Of a stretch of DNA of 53,390 bases, positions 15,286 through 23,959 are shown one piece after another. How positions within the stretch are numbered: the first letter of the stretch is position 1; the number at the start of each line of letters is the position of its first letter. The translations under genes and the position numbers were made by a program. Below the pieces are notes generated by a model. The model had not been told where the DNA came from and did not search any database. It saw nothing but the letters and a program-made list of their open reading frames with translations. The stretch comes from Actinomycetota bacterium (GTDB taxonomy: Bacteria > Actinomycetota > Rubrobacteria > Rubrobacterales > Rubrobacteraceae), in contig CADDYV010000021.1 of the NCBI GenBank assembly GCA_902810695.1, positions 1 through 53,390 on the forward strand, given 5' to 3'.

Positions 15286-16917
15286 CTAAGAAGACCGTCC
15301 CTGCCCACGGACATGCCCCGTCTTCTGCTTGGTCGTTTGAGGCAGTTTCGAGGACTTCAGCACCCGGTAATAAGCGCCGCCGTGCTGCGGAACCAGCTTG
15401 AGCCCGATTTTGGCAAACGAATGAACAAAAAACCTTCCCGTGTGGTCCGGGAAAAGTATGTAGAGCGGGCCGTGCCGCATGTGCCTTTTGGCGAGCTTGC
15501 GCCAGGCGTGCTTGTCCACGCTGGTCCAGTCCTCCGGCTGCAGAAACGGCGAGACGACCTTTATGTCCGTTCGTTTCTTCTCCACCAGGGTCATGTACCA
15601 CATGCTGCTACCGTTGGTTACCACGGTTGCCCCTGGTTCGACGTTTCTGGCGATAAGATCTATTCTCCTCTGCGCCACGTAATCGTTGCTGCGGTTCACG
15701 GCTTTGTAGGTGCTCTGCATCCCTGCGAGAGGAGTCAGGAGCACCAGCACGAGGAGAGCAGAGAGGGCGATTCTCCTCTGTGGCGCAGAGAGTCGCTGCG
15801 CGAGCTGGTCTACCGCATCGAAGAGTATCGAAATCCCCGGCGCCACGAGGATGCAGGCGATCAGATACGTCGGGATGAAGTACACCCATATATCTACGAT
15901 GTCGTACTCCAGAGAGTAGAACAGCCACCCCAGGTAGAGAACTCCCAGCATCGCGAGAAACGCCCGGTCCTTGAAGACCAGATACCACAGGCCAAACGCG
16001 GCCACCACCAGGAACGCCGGTGAGAACTGGTGCGTGAGGTGCTGCAGGTACATCTCCAGGCGTCCGGGCAACTCCGAAGGCCCGAAGACGAACATCTGTT
16101 CCTGAAACTGACGTCCTGTTACAAAGTCGAAGAAGTTTTTCAGGGTCGTCGGGTGGAACCCGCTCAGCGGAGGATTCGCCGAAGCCCGGATCGGTATGTA
16201 CGCATACGGCGTCAGGGCCAGGATGAAAAGCCCGGCTCCCTTGAGCCACAGTCGCCACTCGAGAAGCTTTCTCCTCTCCGTAAGCCACACGAAGATGAAT
16301 CCCGCGGGCAAGAGCAAACCGCTGGTCAGGTGATTGGTGAGCGAGAGCCCCATGAGGAAAGCCCACAAGAGCAGGTAGCGGTCCTTTCTCTCATCCCTCC
16401 AGAGGAGCAAAACGAAGATGAGAAGCGAGATAAAGAGGATGTTCAGCGTGTATACCTCGGCTATTATGGACTGGCTCCAGAACGCCCGGCTCAGCCCGAA
16501 GAGCAGCGCGGCGGCTGCAGAGGGTATTATCTGCCCGGTCAGCCGCCTGCACAGTGCGAAGAGCACGAACACGGCTATCGCGGCGTAGACCGCCGAGGAG
16601 AGATTGACCCTGTATCCCACGTCTCCAAAGGGGAGGTACGTGAAGAGCTTGCCGAGCAGTATGTAGGTCGGGTAGCCCGTCGGGTTGGATATGCCGAGGA
16701 TGTAGGATCTGACCTGCAACAACCCCGAGTCGGCGAGCCCGTCTGTCATGCTGCGCTGCAAAACGGTTGGCGCCATTGTCCGCAGGTAGAGGACAAACGC
16801 GGTCAGGGCGACGGCAACCCCGAGCAGCGTGCCCGGGATTTCTGGCAGCTTCCCATTTTTGAACTTGAAATTCACGGACGAGATTCTAACTGCATATTTC
16901 CTCGATTGTAACCGCAT
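15286..16917 (-). CDS. DUF2723 / PMT-like multi-pass membrane protein
   Basis: About 543 residues with ten or more membrane segments. The N-terminal half matches DUF2723, related to GT-C protein O-mannosyltransferases (LYLRTMAPTVLQRSMTDGLADSGLLQVRSYILGISNPTGYPTY is the family region, about 35-77). The acidic residue after the first segment and the FWSQSIIAEVYTLN loop are typical. It probably uses a lipid-linked sugar to glycosylate envelope molecules. The C-terminal part (about 425-543) is soluble and extracytoplasmic. The start is uncertain: ATG at 16917 has GAGGGG 13 bases upstream, while the frame is open to a GTG at 16977. Divergent from fabI. Confidence 0.8.
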   Translation of the reverse strand: MRLQSRKYAVRISSVNFKFKNGKLPEIPGTLLGVAVALTAFVLYLRTMAPTVLQRSMTDGLADSGLLQVRSYILGISNPTGYPTYILLGKLFTYLPFGDVGYRVNLSSAVYAAIAVFVLFALCRRLTGQIIPSAAAALLFGLSRAFWSQSIIAEVYTLNILFISLLIFVLLLWRDERKDRYLLLWAFLMGLSLTNHLTSGLLLPAGFIFVWLTERRKLLEWRLWLKGAGLFILALTPYAYIPIRASANPPLSGFHPTTLKNFFDFVTGRQFQEQMFVFGPSELPGRLEMYLQHLTHQFSPAFLVVAAFGLWYLVFKDRAFLAMLGVLYLGWLFYSLEYDIVDIWVYFIPTYLIACILVAPGISILFDAVDQLAQRLSAPQRRIALSALLVLVLLTPLAGMQSTYKAVNRSNDYVAQRRIDLIARNVEPGATVVTNGSSMWYMTLVEKKRTDIKVVSPFLQPEDWTSVDKHAWRKLAKRHMRHGPLYILFPDHTGRFFVHSFAKIGLKLVPQHGGAYYRVLKSSKLPQTTKQKTGHVRGQGRSS

Positions 16918-17032
16918 ATCCTGAGTATTTCCCCTCTCGTACCCCACCATCTGGGATGGCTCTGGCAAGGGGAGCACGCATCACATAGACTGTGCCGGGC
17001 AAAACGAAGTCCAAACAAGGCCAGGAGGATGG

Positions 17033-17812
17033 ATGGGCGGACTCTTGGAAGGCAAAAAAGTGCTCGTTACCGGGGTTCTGGACCGGCGTTCCATAGCTTA
17101 CTCTATAGCGCGCATCTCGCAGGAGCAGGGAGCGGATATCGCACTCTCCAGCTTCGGGCGCGCCGCGAACCTCACCCGCCGCACCGCGAAGCGGATGGAC
17201 CCCGAACCCCCGGTTCTGGAGCTGGATGTCAACAAGCCAGAAGACATAAAGTCGGTTGCCGAAGATCTCAGCGAACGCTGGGGCAGGCTCGACGGGCTCG
17301 TGCACGCCGTCGCCTTCGCCCCGGAGGATGCACTCGGCGGGAACTTCCTCTCCGCCGAATGGCCCTCGGTGGCGATGGCCCTGCAAACCTCGGCCTACTC
17401 GCTGGCCGCCCTCGCCACAGGTCTCAAAGACCTAATGGAGCCCGGCTCCTCCATCGTCGGACTCGACTTCGACGCGAGCGTAGCCTGGCCCGCCTACGAC
17501 TGGATGGGGGTGGCGAAGGCGGCGATGGAGTCCACCGCCCGCTATCTGGCCCGCGACCTCGGAGAAAAAGGCCTCCGGGTCAACCTCGTCTCGGCCGGTC
17601 CCTTGAAGACTCTGGCGGCAAGCGGCATCAGCGGGTTCGAGGAGATCGAGGGCGTCTGGGGGCGGCAGGCTCCCCTGGGCTGGAAAGCCACCAACCCGGA
17701 GCCCGTTGGCCGGGCGGTGGCGAGCCTCCTCTCCGACTGGTGGCCCGCAACCACGGGTGAGATCATCCACGTAGACGGCGGCTACCACGCGATGGGATCC
17801 CCGATAAAGTAG
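17033..17812 (+). CDS. fabI: Enoyl-[acyl-carrier-protein] reductase (NADH)
   Basis: A 259-residue short-chain dehydrogenase of the FabI/InhA type. It reduces trans-2-enoyl-ACP in the last step of each fatty acid elongation cycle. The cofactor region GVLDRRSIAYSIA (about 14-26) is the FabI variant of the Gly-rich loop, and the catalytic Tyr-x6-Lys is Tyr155/Lys162 (YDWMGVAK). The C-terminal VDGGYHAMG is typical. ATG at 17033 has AGGAGGATGG immediately upstream, a strong ribosome binding site. It stands alone, divergent from the DUF2723 gene and ending 4 bases before the convergent dnaB stop. FabI is the target of triclosan and, in mycobacteria, isoniazid adducts. Confidence 0.94.
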   Translation: MGGLLEGKKVLVTGVLDRRSIAYSIARISQEQGADIALSSFGRAANLTRRTAKRMDPEPPVLELDVNKPEDIKSVAEDLSERWGRLDGLVHAVAFAPEDALGGNFLSAEWPSVAMALQTSAYSLAALATGLKDLMEPGSSIVGLDFDASVAWPAYDWMGVAKAAMESTARYLARDLGEKGLRVNLVSAGPLKTLAASGISGFEEIEGVWGRQAPLGWKATNPEPVGRAVASLLSDWWPATTGEIIHVDGGYHAMGSPIK

Positions 17813-17816
17813 CCGG

Positions 17817-19199
17817 CTACTGCCGGGCCAGGGAAGCGAACTTGGTGTACTGCTCCATCCAGGCGAGGGACACCTTGCCGGTGGGACCGTTGCGGTGCTT
17901 GCCGACGAGAACCTCGGCGATGCCCTTGTCGTCGGAGTCTGGGTTGTAATACTCGTCGCGGTAGAGGAACATCACCAGGTCCGCATCCTGTTCAATAGCT
18001 CCCGAGTCACGAAGATCCGAGAGCAGAGGGCGCTTGTCGTGGCGCTGCTCGACGGCGCGCGAGAGTTGCGCTATCGCGAGGACGGGCACGTCGAGGTCGC
18101 GCGCCAGCACTTTGAGCCCGCGGCTGATCTCGGCTATCTCCTGCTGGCGGTTCTCGCGGTAGTTCCCCTGGCCCACCATAAGCTGCAAATAGTCCACCAC
18201 CACCAGCGCGAGCGGCCTGCCTTCCTGGGCCATGAGTCGGCTGGAAAGACGCCTGATCTTCGCCCGCATCTCCATTAGCGTGATCCCGGCGGTGTCGTCT
18301 ATCCAGATGGGAGCTTTTGAGACCTCGGCCACCCCGCGCACGAGCCTGGGCCAGTCCTCGGCCTTGACGTTGCCGCTACGGAGATCCTGGGCGCGTATCC
18401 GGGTCGTCTGCGAGATGAGGCGCTGGACGAGCTGCTCCTTGCTCATCTCCAGCGAGAAGATCGCAACCGGCATCTGCTGCACCCCGGCGGCGTGCCAGAT
18501 AGAGTTCAGCGCGAAGGCAGTCTTTCCCATCGCTGGCCGGGCGGCCAGAATAACCAAATCGCTCTTGTGGAAGCCGGTGGTGAGGCGGTCGAGGTCTTCA
18601 AAGCCAGTCTGTACCCCGGTAACCTCGCCTTCGGCTTCGTAGAGGTTCTGGATCATCTCCAGAGCCCCCGGCGCAAGCTCGGAGACGGGGGAGAGCTGTT
18701 CTTTGAGGTTGCGGTTGGAGACGCTGTAGATTAGCTGCTCGGCTGAATCGAGCGCCTCGCTCACGTCCTCGGGCTCTCTGAAAGCGTCCTCGGTGATGCG
18801 GCTTCCGGCGTCTATGACGGCCCGCAGCAGCGCCTTGCCGCGCACTATCTCCGCGTAGCGACCGACGTTGGCGGTGGTGGGTACGCTCTCGACGATCTGG
18901 AAGACGTACGCCCTGCCGCCGACCTTATCGAATTCGCCCACACTCCTCAGCTCGTTGGTGAGCGTGAGCTGATCTATCGGGTCTCCCCGCGAATAGAGCC
19001 GCATCATCGCTGAGTAGATGATGCGGTGTGTCTCGGAGTAGAAGTCTTCCGCGGAAAGTGATTCGGCGACCGTGGATACGGCCGTTTCAGAAACGAGCAT
19101 CGCCCCGATTACCGCCCGCTCAGCCTCCAGGTCATGCGGCGGTACACGAGCCGCCTCCGGCCCGCCCTGGAGACTCCGGATCCTCCCCCGCCGTTCCAT
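17817..19199 (-). CDS. dnaB: Replicative DNA helicase DnaB
   Basis: A 460-residue hexameric helicase that unwinds DNA ahead of the replisome. The N-terminal domain (about 18-120) begins VPPHDLEAERAVIGAML and is followed by the linker and the RecA-like domain. Walker A is AARPAMGKTAF (about 219-229), and Walker B is the LALVVVDYLQLM region (about 325-336). The C-terminal motif DLRDSGAIEQDADLVMFLYR matches the family. No intein is present and the length is normal. It follows rplI with a 99-base gap, the order S6-S18-L9-DnaB being common in bacteria. It may have its own promoter in that gap. Confidence 0.97.
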   Translation of the reverse strand: MERRGRIRSLQGGPEAARVPPHDLEAERAVIGAMLVSETAVSTVAESLSAEDFYSETHRIIYSAMMRLYSRGDPIDQLTLTNELRSVGEFDKVGGRAYVFQIVESVPTTANVGRYAEIVRGKALLRAVIDAGSRITEDAFREPEDVSEALDSAEQLIYSVSNRNLKEQLSPVSELAPGALEMIQNLYEAEGEVTGVQTGFEDLDRLTTGFHKSDLVILAARPAMGKTAFALNSIWHAAGVQQMPVAIFSLEMSKEQLVQRLISQTTRIRAQDLRSGNVKAEDWPRLVRGVAEVSKAPIWIDDTAGITLMEMRAKIRRLSSRLMAQEGRPLALVVVDYLQLMVGQGNYRENRQQEIAEISRGLKVLARDLDVPVLAIAQLSRAVEQRHDKRPLLSDLRDSGAIEQDADLVMFLYRDEYYNPDSDDKGIAEVLVGKHRNGPTGKVSLAWMEQYTKFASLARQ

Positions 19200-19244
19200 G
19201 CCTCACAGCATGAACCAAAACAAGCCCGCTTACAAGGAAGTTAA

Positions 19245-19291
19245 TTGACCTTGTGGTTCAGGTCAAGTATGAACTTGCGGTTCGGGTAAGG
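19245..19291. repeat. Inverted and direct repeats upstream of dnaB
   Basis: TTGACCT (19245-19251) and AGGTCAA (19260-19266) form a 7-bp inverted repeat with an 8-base centre. An 18-base element (19250-19267) is repeated with four changes at 19274-19291. On the minus strand TTGACC is spaced 17 bases from TAACTT, so this can be a dnaB promoter with an overlapping operator. Which protein would bind is unknown. Confidence 0.4.
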
Positions 19292-19298
19292 GTCGCTG

Positions 19299-19748
19299 CT
19301 AGAGTTGCGGAACTACGATGACCTTGACGTTCGCCTCCACGTCGCCGTGAACCTGGATGGGAACCTGGTGGGTACCGAGAGCCCTTATCGGCTCGGTGAG
19401 CCGGATGCGGCGTCTGTCAACGTGTATGCCGCGTGCTCTTTCGATGGCATCCGCGATGTTGGCGGCCGTAATGGAGCCGAAGAGCCGCTCGTCTTCTCCG
19501 GTGCGCGCCTCGATGGTTATTACGCTCTTGTTGAGGGTCTCGGCGATCTCCTCCGCCCGCTCGGCCATCCGGCGATCGCGCTCGGCAGCTTCTTCCATCC
19601 GGCGGCGCGCCTCCTGCAGCTTGGATGGGGTCGCTACTTCCGCCAGGCCGCGGGGAACCAGGAAGTTACGGACGTAGCCGCGGCTAACGTCCACGATGTC
19701 GCCCCGCTGGCCGACCTTCTCCACGTCTTGGGTCAGTATTACCTGCAT
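19299..19748 (-). CDS. rplI: 50S ribosomal protein L9
   Basis: A 149-residue protein of normal length. The N-terminal RNA-binding domain has the family signature (VILTQDVEKVGQRGDIVDVSRGYVRNFLVPRGLA is the conserved region, about 3-36), followed by the long connecting helix (about 42-75) and the C-terminal domain (about 80-149). It binds 23S rRNA at the base of the L1 stalk. AAGGAG lies 12 bases before the ATG. It follows rpsR by 16 bases in the S6-S18-L9 operon. Confidence 0.97.
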   Translation of the reverse strand: MQVILTQDVEKVGQRGDIVDVSRGYVRNFLVPRGLAEVATPSKLQEARRRMEEAAERDRRMAERAEEIAETLNKSVITIEARTGEDERLFGSITAANIADAIERARGIHVDRRRIRLTEPIRALGTHQVPIQVHGDVEANVKVIVVPQL

Positions 19749-19764
19749 CTCTAGTCGAAGCTCC

Positions 19765-20016
19765 TTAGCGTCCTGACACGTAGGGCAAAAGCGCCATCTC
19801 GCGGGCGCGTTTGATCGCCGTGGCGGCGTCCCGCTGGTGCTTCGGGCACAGCCCCGTAACCCGGCGGGCGCGTATCTTCCCGCGGTCCGAAATGAACCGC
19901 CTCAAAGTGTTGTAGTCCTTATAGTCAACGTAGGTTATGTTCTCCTTGCAGAACACGCACGGCCTGCTCTTCGAGGGACGCTCCCTGCGTGGCGCGCTGT
20001 TTCTTCTACGACCCAA
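19765..20016 (-). CDS. rpsR: 30S ribosomal protein S18
   Basis: An 83-residue S18 of the zinc-binding (C+) type: Cys20 and Cys23 in [17 protein letters not shown], then Cys57 and His60 in GLCPKHQRD. The conserved core [18 protein letters not shown] is intact. The start is TTG at 20016-20014, with AGGAGG 8 bases upstream. S18 binds next to S6 on the 30S platform. It follows rpsF after 32 bases with no ssb gene between them, although many bacteria place ssb there. Confidence 0.96.
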   Translation of the reverse strand: MGRRRNSAPRRERPSKSRPCVFCKENITYVDYKDYNTLRRFISDRGKIRARRVTGLCPKHQRDAATAIKRAREMALLPYVSGR

Positions 20017-20048
20017 CTCAAAAACCTCCTCAAATCCTCAAAAATCCT

Positions 20049-20390
20049 TTAGCCTGTAGCCTCTACGGGTTCGGTTTCTTCTTCCAGCGAGCTCTCCGCG
20101 TAGTCCGGCGGGAGCTTGACGATCATGTGCCTCAAAACGTCATCCGAAACGCGCAGGATGCGCTTGAGCTCCGCGAGAGTCCTCTCGCCCGGGGTGAAGT
20201 GCATGACCGCGTAGAAGCCGTCGGAACGGTGATCTATCTCGTAAGCCAGCCGCCGCTTGCCCCACTGCCTCAGATCTGTGACCTCGCCGCCCGTGCGCTC
20301 GATTATCGTGCGGAAGCGGGAGACGGTGCTCTCGACCTGCTCCTCGTCGAACTCGGGAATGATTATGAGCATGGCTTCATAGGTGTCCAC
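20049..20390 (-). CDS. rpsF: 30S ribosomal protein S6
   Basis: A 113-residue S6 of usual length, with the typical N-terminus (YEAMLIIIPEFDEEQVESTVSRF) and the conserved GKRRLAYEIDHRSDGFYAV segment (about 44-62). Its C-terminal tail is acidic. S6 forms a heterodimer with S18 on the 30S platform. The start is GTG at 20390-20388 with AAAGGAGG 6 bases upstream. It is the first gene of the operon; the leader carries a hairpin that could be an S6:S18 autoregulatory site. Confidence 0.97.
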   Translation of the reverse strand: MDTYEAMLIIIPEFDEEQVESTVSRFRTIIERTGGEVTDLRQWGKRRLAYEIDHRSDGFYAVMHFTPGERTLAELKRILRVSDDVLRHMIVKLPPDYAESSLEEETEPVEATG

Positions 20391-20417
20391 TTTTGCCTCC
20401 TTTGGTCTCTGGTAACG

Positions 20418-20449
20418 GCTTCCCCGGCGCAGACGCCCCCCGGAGAAGC
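20418..20449 (-). promoter_or_regulatory. Hairpin in the rpsF leader, possible S6:S18 autoregulatory element
   Basis: In the rpsF mRNA leader, a 10-bp stem with one mismatch (20440-20449 with 20418-20427, 12-nt GC-rich loop) lies 28 bases before the GTG. S6:S18 is known to bind a structured leader of its own mRNA in several bacteria. The resemblance here is only of position and shape; the conserved bulge has not been verified. Confidence 0.35.
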
Positions 20450-20474
20450 AGGGGCCTCTATGAAATTCCGGGAT

Positions 20475-20503
20475 AGTTTAACAGCGGGTCAGACAGGTTA
20501 CAA
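20475..20503 (-). promoter_or_regulatory. Sigma-A type promoter of the rpsF-rpsR-rplI operon
   Basis: On the minus strand TTGTAA (20503-20498) and TAAACT (20480-20475) are separated by 17 bases. Transcription would begin about 75 bases before the rpsF start, leaving room for the leader hairpin. Confidence 0.55.
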
Positions 20504-20537
20504 ACGCCGGTTTCGCCGTCTCCAGTCCTCGCCGGGT

Positions 20538-20543
20538 TATACT
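20538..20543 (+). promoter_or_regulatory. -10 box (TATACT) of the leaderless ABC exporter operon
   Basis: TATACT is followed by 6 bases and then the GTG start codon at 20550. This places the transcription start at or next to the start codon. There is no ribosome binding site and no clear -35 box. The same TATA(C/G)T-N6-start spacing is seen at 23948 and 35209. Confidence 0.55.
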
Positions 20544-20549
20544 CGTTAT

Positions 20550-21299
20550 GTGGAGAAGAACGGCAGGGTTGCGGTCGAGATATCGGACCTCGAGAAGGTT
20601 TACGGCGAGGGAAGGGCGGCGGTCCGGGCGCTCAAAGGCATCTCGCTAGAGTTCCCCGCCGGCGAGTTCGCGGCGATCATGGGTCCCTCGGGCTCCGGGA
20701 AGAGCACGCTCCTGCACATCCTGGGAGCTCTGGACCGGCCATCGTCGGGAAAGGTGGTCGTCGGCGGGCAGGACCTCTCGGGATTATCCGACAGGAAACT
20801 CACGCTCCTGAGACGGGAGCGGATGGGGTTCGTGTTCCAGTTTTTCAACCTGATCCCCACGCTCTCAGCGGAGGAGAACATACTCCTGCCGGCGCTCATC
20901 GCGGGCGAGAAGGCTGCAAAGTACGCCGGCAGGCTCGACGAGCTTCTGGATCTCGTGGGACTCCAGAACCGCAGGACGCATCGTCCCGACGAACTGTCAG
21001 GCGGCGAGCAGCAGCGCGTGGCGATAGCGCGCGCCCTCGTCCGCAACCCGGACATCGTGCTCGCCGATGAGCCTACCGGGAACCTGGACTCGAAGACCGG
21101 AGATGGAATTCTCGCACTTCTGAGGGAGTCTGCGAACCGCTACGAGCAGACCATAATCATGGTCAGCCACGATGCCCGGGCCGCGGGATCTGCGGACCGT
21201 GTGATCTTCCTGGCCGACGGTCGCGTTGTGGACGAGGCGCGCGGGCTGGAACCAGATGAGATCCTGGAGCGCGTAAAGACGCTGGAGTCCACGAGCTAG
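20550..21299 (+). CDS. ABC exporter ATP-binding protein, LolD/MacB type
   Basis: A 249-residue ATPase. Walker A is GPSGSGKST (45-53), the Q-loop is FVFQFFNLIPTL, the signature is LSGGEQQRVAIARAL, and Walker B is IVLADEPTGNLD with the LolD/MacB-type GNLD. I chose GTG 20550 because the family N-terminus (VAVEISDLEKVYGEG) begins there and a TATACT lies 6 bases before it; the open frame upstream runs through the ribosomal leader. The stop is followed immediately by the start of the permease gene. Together they form a MacB/FtsX-type system that moves lipids, peptides or drugs, or signals, rather than a classical importer. Confidence 0.92.
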   Translation: MEKNGRVAVEISDLEKVYGEGRAAVRALKGISLEFPAGEFAAIMGPSGSGKSTLLHILGALDRPSSGKVVVGGQDLSGLSDRKLTLLRRERMGFVFQFFNLIPTLSAEENILLPALIAGEKAAKYAGRLDELLDLVGLQNRRTHRPDELSGGEQQRVAIARALVRNPDIVLADEPTGNLDSKTGDGILALLRESANRYEQTIIMVSHDARAAGSADRVIFLADGRVVDEARGLEPDEILERVKTLESTS

Positions 21300-23876
21300 G
21301 TGAAGCTCCGGCGTTTCTCGCAGATAAGCTTCCGAAACCTGGGAGCCAGGCCGCAGCGGACCATCCTGACGACAGTAGGCATCGTGCTCGGTGTCGGGAT
21401 AGTCTTCGGCGTGATCACACTCTCGAACACCATGTCGGGCACCTTCACCAACCTGTTCTCCAAAGCCTACGGCGCCGCGGATCTCACGGTAACGGCCTCC
21501 GGCGGCAACGACTCCTTCAACCACAAGCTGCTGGAAAAGATCCGTGCCGACAAAGACGTCAAGTACGCCGCTCCCCGGCTCTCCCTGCCGGCCTCCATCA
21601 TCTTCAAAGGCAAAACCAGAAACGGTCTGCCCAAGGTGCAGAGCATGCGCCTGTTCGGGGTCGAGCCGAAATCAGCAGCCTTCGCGACGGGCTTCGATCT
21701 CGCCAAAGGCCGCTTCCCCAGGAGCGGTGCGGAACTGACCCTGGACGAAGGGACGGCCCAATCCGCGGGGCTCAAGGTGGGAGATGAGGTACGCATCGGG
21801 ACTCCTGGAGGTCCTGTGAAAGCGAAGGTCGTTGGGGTATTGCGGATACCCGGAGGCTCGTTCGGCGGCATCGCATTCGGGATGATGCCGCTTCCGTATG
21901 TGCAGAAGGAATTTGGTAAACCGAACAAGATCTCCGGCGTCGCGGTCCAGGCGCAGAACGGGGTGCCGGTAAAGAGCCTCCAGAAACAGCTCTCCCGGAA
22001 GCTCGGCGACAGGTTGCAAGTCGAGCAGTCCTCCACCCGCACCGCCGAGGTCAACAGCCAGTTCCAGGGATTCAAGATAGCGCTCCTCTTCTTCGCCGGG
22101 ACGGCGCTCTTCGTGGGGGCTTTTCTGGTCTTCAACGCCCTCTCGATGACCATCCTGGAACGCACCCGGGAGCTGGGGATGCTCCGCGCTTTAGGCTCTA
22201 CGAGGGCCATGATCGCACGCTCCGTAATCCTGGAAGCAGCCATCCTGGGCGTTTTCGGCTCATTAGCCGGGCTGCTCTTCGGCTACGGGATGGCGCGAGG
22301 TTTGATCTTTCTTTTCGGAAAGGCTTTTCTCTTCGAGATAACCAGCCTCTCCGTCTCCCCGTTCGCGCTCGTCTCGGCGGTCGCGGTGGGGATTATCATT
22401 ACGGTCCTCGCGGCCCTCTACCCGGCGCTGCGCGCCGGAAGGGTGAGCCCGGTCGAGGCGATGCGCGCCCGCTCAGGGATAGTGGGCAGCAGCAAGAAGC
22501 GGGGCCGCATCTCGCGCCTCGCTCCCCTCGTCGGGCTCCTGCTCATCGGGGCGGGCGTTCCCTGGACGTATCATCTGGCTAAGAACCTCTCCGCTCAGCT
22601 CCAGGGGCTCGTCTACGCCTCGGGGATAGCGGGGACCGTCGCCACCTTCCTGGGTGTCTCTTTCATAATCCCCAGCCTCATAAGGCCGCTCGCGGCGGCT
22701 CTCGCGCCCCTTCTCCGGTTACTCTTCGGGGTGGAAGGCAGGATGGCGGCGGCCAACGCGACCCGCAACCGGGGCCGGACGGCGCTCACCGCCTCGGCGT
22801 TGATGATCGGCATCTCGCTCGTCATAGCCTTCGCCACTCTGGGCGGTAGCGTGCTCGGTTCGATCCGGGCCTACCTCGAAGGCTCCCTGGGAAGCGACTA
22901 CGTGATAGAGCCCGCCACCTCGAACTCGAACAACATTACCTTCTCCCCCAAACTGGCGGACAGGGTCAAGAGGCTGCCAGGTGTCGAGAAGACCACATCC
23001 ATCGCCTCTACCTTCGAGAGCAAGGACAGCCAGATATTCTTCGTCTTCGGGCTGGACAGGAACTACCCCGATATCTTCCGCATCAACTACGCTCCCGGCT
23101 CGAAGTCGCCGCAGAACGCCTTCTCGAAGCTGCAAAACGGCCAGGCGCTCGTCGGCAAGCAACTCGCCAGAACCCACAAACTCAAAGTAGGCTCGAAGGT
23201 AACCGTTCCGGGGCCTTCCGGTCCCAAGAAGTACCGCGTCGCGGGGATCGTAGCCAACGACATCCTCGGCGGCGGCTCGGGCGTCTATCTCTCCAGGGAC
23301 ACCCTCGCCCACGACTTTAACGAAAGCTCCGCGGGATTCCTCGCGATAAAGGCCAAACCGGGCTCCAACCGGCAGACTCTATCGCAAAAGATTCGGCACA
23401 TCCTCCAGGACTACCCGCAATTCAGGCTCTACTCCAACGCCGAGTGGAAGGCCCGGATAGAGAGCCAGTTCAACCGCCAGTATGTTTTCTTTTACGCGAT
23501 CATGGGGGTGTCGGTGGCGGTCTCGGCCTTCGGGGTGGTCAACACGCTCTCGATGAGCGTCTTCGAGCGGACGCGTGAGATCGGGATCCTGAGAGCCATC
23601 GGCACAACGAAGCTGCAGGTAGGGCGGCTCGTCGTTGACGAGGGTGTGGTCATCAGCCTGATCGGATGCATCCTGGGGATTATCCTCGGCTCCCTTCTGG
23701 GCTACCTCTTCGTGCGCGGCAGCGGCGCCAGCGGCTTCGACATCAACTACTACTACCCCACGCGTCCCGCCCTGTACGCGCTCCTGGCGGGCCTCGCCAT
23801 CGGTGTCTTCGCCGGGCTCTTGCCCGCCCGCTCCGCTGCCAGAAAAGACATCGTCGAGTCCGTCCAGTACGAGTGA
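21300..23876 (+). CDS. ABC transporter permease, FtsX/MacB family
   Basis: An 858-residue permease with two FtsX domains. The first membrane segment (about 20-42) precedes an extracytoplasmic MacB-like core (about 45-250). Three segments and the motif TILERTRELGMLRALGSTRAMI follow (about 255-390). After a central pair of segments and a second extracytoplasmic domain (about 530-720), the motif is repeated as SVFERTREIGILRAIGTTKLQV with three last segments. The GTG start at 21300 follows the ATPase stop without a gap, so translation is coupled. The product would be the membrane part of a complex using ATP to act on substrates outside the membrane. Confidence 0.92.
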   Translation: MKLRRFSQISFRNLGARPQRTILTTVGIVLGVGIVFGVITLSNTMSGTFTNLFSKAYGAADLTVTASGGNDSFNHKLLEKIRADKDVKYAAPRLSLPASIIFKGKTRNGLPKVQSMRLFGVEPKSAAFATGFDLAKGRFPRSGAELTLDEGTAQSAGLKVGDEVRIGTPGGPVKAKVVGVLRIPGGSFGGIAFGMMPLPYVQKEFGKPNKISGVAVQAQNGVPVKSLQKQLSRKLGDRLQVEQSSTRTAEVNSQFQGFKIALLFFAGTALFVGAFLVFNALSMTILERTRELGMLRALGSTRAMIARSVILEAAILGVFGSLAGLLFGYGMARGLIFLFGKAFLFEITSLSVSPFALVSAVAVGIIITVLAALYPALRAGRVSPVEAMRARSGIVGSSKKRGRISRLAPLVGLLLIGAGVPWTYHLAKNLSAQLQGLVYASGIAGTVATFLGVSFIIPSLIRPLAAALAPLLRLLFGVEGRMAAANATRNRGRTALTASALMIGISLVIAFATLGGSVLGSIRAYLEGSLGSDYVIEPATSNSNNITFSPKLADRVKRLPGVEKTTSIASTFESKDSQIFFVFGLDRNYPDIFRINYAPGSKSPQNAFSKLQNGQALVGKQLARTHKLKVGSKVTVPGPSGPKKYRVAGIVANDILGGGSGVYLSRDTLAHDFNESSAGFLAIKAKPGSNRQTLSQKIRHILQDYPQFRLYSNAEWKARIESQFNRQYVFFYAIMGVSVAVSAFGVVNTLSMSVFERTREIGILRAIGTTKLQVGRLVVDEGVVISLIGCILGIILGSLLGYLFVRGSGASGFDINYYYPTRPALYALLAGLAIGVFAGLLPARSAARKDIVESVQYE

Positions 23877-23947
23877 GTTCGCTATCTTTTTTATCCGGCA
23901 TGGAGCATGTGTACGCGAGGACGACCATATCCCACCTGCCCGACGGA

Positions 23948-23953
23948 TATACT
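23948..23953 (+). promoter_or_regulatory. -10 box (TATACT) of the leaderless Yip1-like gene
   Basis: TATACT-N6-GTG (GTG at 23960), the same spacing as for the ABC exporter at 20538-20552. No ribosome binding site precedes the GTG. Confidence 0.5.
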
Positions 23954-23959
23954 GGTGGC

